Part shown: one piece after another, positions 5,541-5,667 of the stretch
How the letters are laid out: the number at the start of each line of letters is the position of its first letter
How positions within the stretch are numbered: position 1 is the stretch's first letter
Assembly (NCBI GenBank): GCA_007135435.1
Contig: SLIW01000423.1
Location: 1 to 5,667 of the forward strand
Source: Natronomonas sp.
GTDB taxonomy: Archaea > Halobacteriota > Halobacteria > Halobacteriales > Haloarculaceae
Length of the DNA: 5,667 bases
Reading direction: 5' to 3'
Notes under the pieces: model-generated
Database searches by the model: none
Seen by the model: only the letters and a program-made list of their open reading frames with translations
What the model was told of the DNA's origin: nothing
Made by a program: the position numbers and the translations under genes

Positions 5541-5667
5541 GGGGCCGCCTCCTGCTGACGTATCGAGCCGCAATTGTCTGGATTTCTCCTGATTCCGGTC
5601 ACATTTCTCCCCATGGTGAGCTACCCTCGAGTAACCGTCGACGATCCCCTTGGGGTTTCTTGTAACC
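5541..5667. other. Right-edge region with no supported gene
   Basis: No convincing coding frame is seen. Minus-strand frames open at the edge close at 5599-5601 (TGA) and 5538-5540 (TAA), so the tail of a gene lying to the right cannot be excluded. The octamer ATTTCTCC occurs at 5582-5589 and 5603-5610, 21 bp apart. CCCC-TT-GGGG (5646-5655) followed by TTTCTT is a weak terminator-like motif on the plus strand. Confidence 0.35.

Noticed and set aside
5646..5660. CCCCTTGGGG followed by TTTCTT as a terminator
   Set aside because: The loop is too small unless the stem shrinks to three pairs, and no plus-strand gene ends before it.

Overview
The window looks like chromosome from a haloarchaeon (class Halobacteria). 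The DNA is strongly G+C-rich and the proteins are rich in Asp and Glu. Several genes have a small A/T-rich box 24-30 bases before the start codon and no Shine-Dalgarno sequence, which is the pattern of leaderless haloarchaeal transcripts. I see no tRNA, rRNA, CRISPR array or transposase. I cannot name the species.

Layout from left to right: (1) the 3' end of a COG1926-type phosphoribosyltransferase (+, cut by the window edge); (2) a stand-alone nucleotidyltransferase resembling aminoglycoside 6-adenylyltransferases (+, 558-1445); (3) a convergent intergenic region with a composite hairpin; (4) a two-CBS-domain protein (-, 1663-2082); (5) a UspA-family stress protein with altered nucleotide-binding residues (-, 2412-2882), separated from the CBS gene by a 329-base spacer carrying an 18-bp-period repeat; (6) a 449-base region without a gene, holding a 19-bp tandem repeat; (7) a small four-helix membrane protein built from two copies of one 60-residue unit (+, 3332-3724); (8) a gene-free convergent spacer; (9) glutamate dehydrogenase (-, 4017-5312), preceded by (10) a 51-residue zinc-ribbon protein (-, 5334-5489). 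An A/T-rich promoter with a 14-bp inverted repeat lies upstream of the last pair.

The only convincing operon is zinc ribbon plus glutamate dehydrogenase, 21 bases apart on one strand. The CBS and UspA genes also share a strand but probably have their own promoters; both families are common in small energy- or stress-sensing proteins. No larger pathway joins all the genes. The most unusual items are the internally duplicated membrane protein, the repeat clusters in the two long spacers, the Cys substitution in the UspA nucleotide loop, and the inverted repeat next to the promoter of the zinc ribbon-glutamate dehydrogenase unit.
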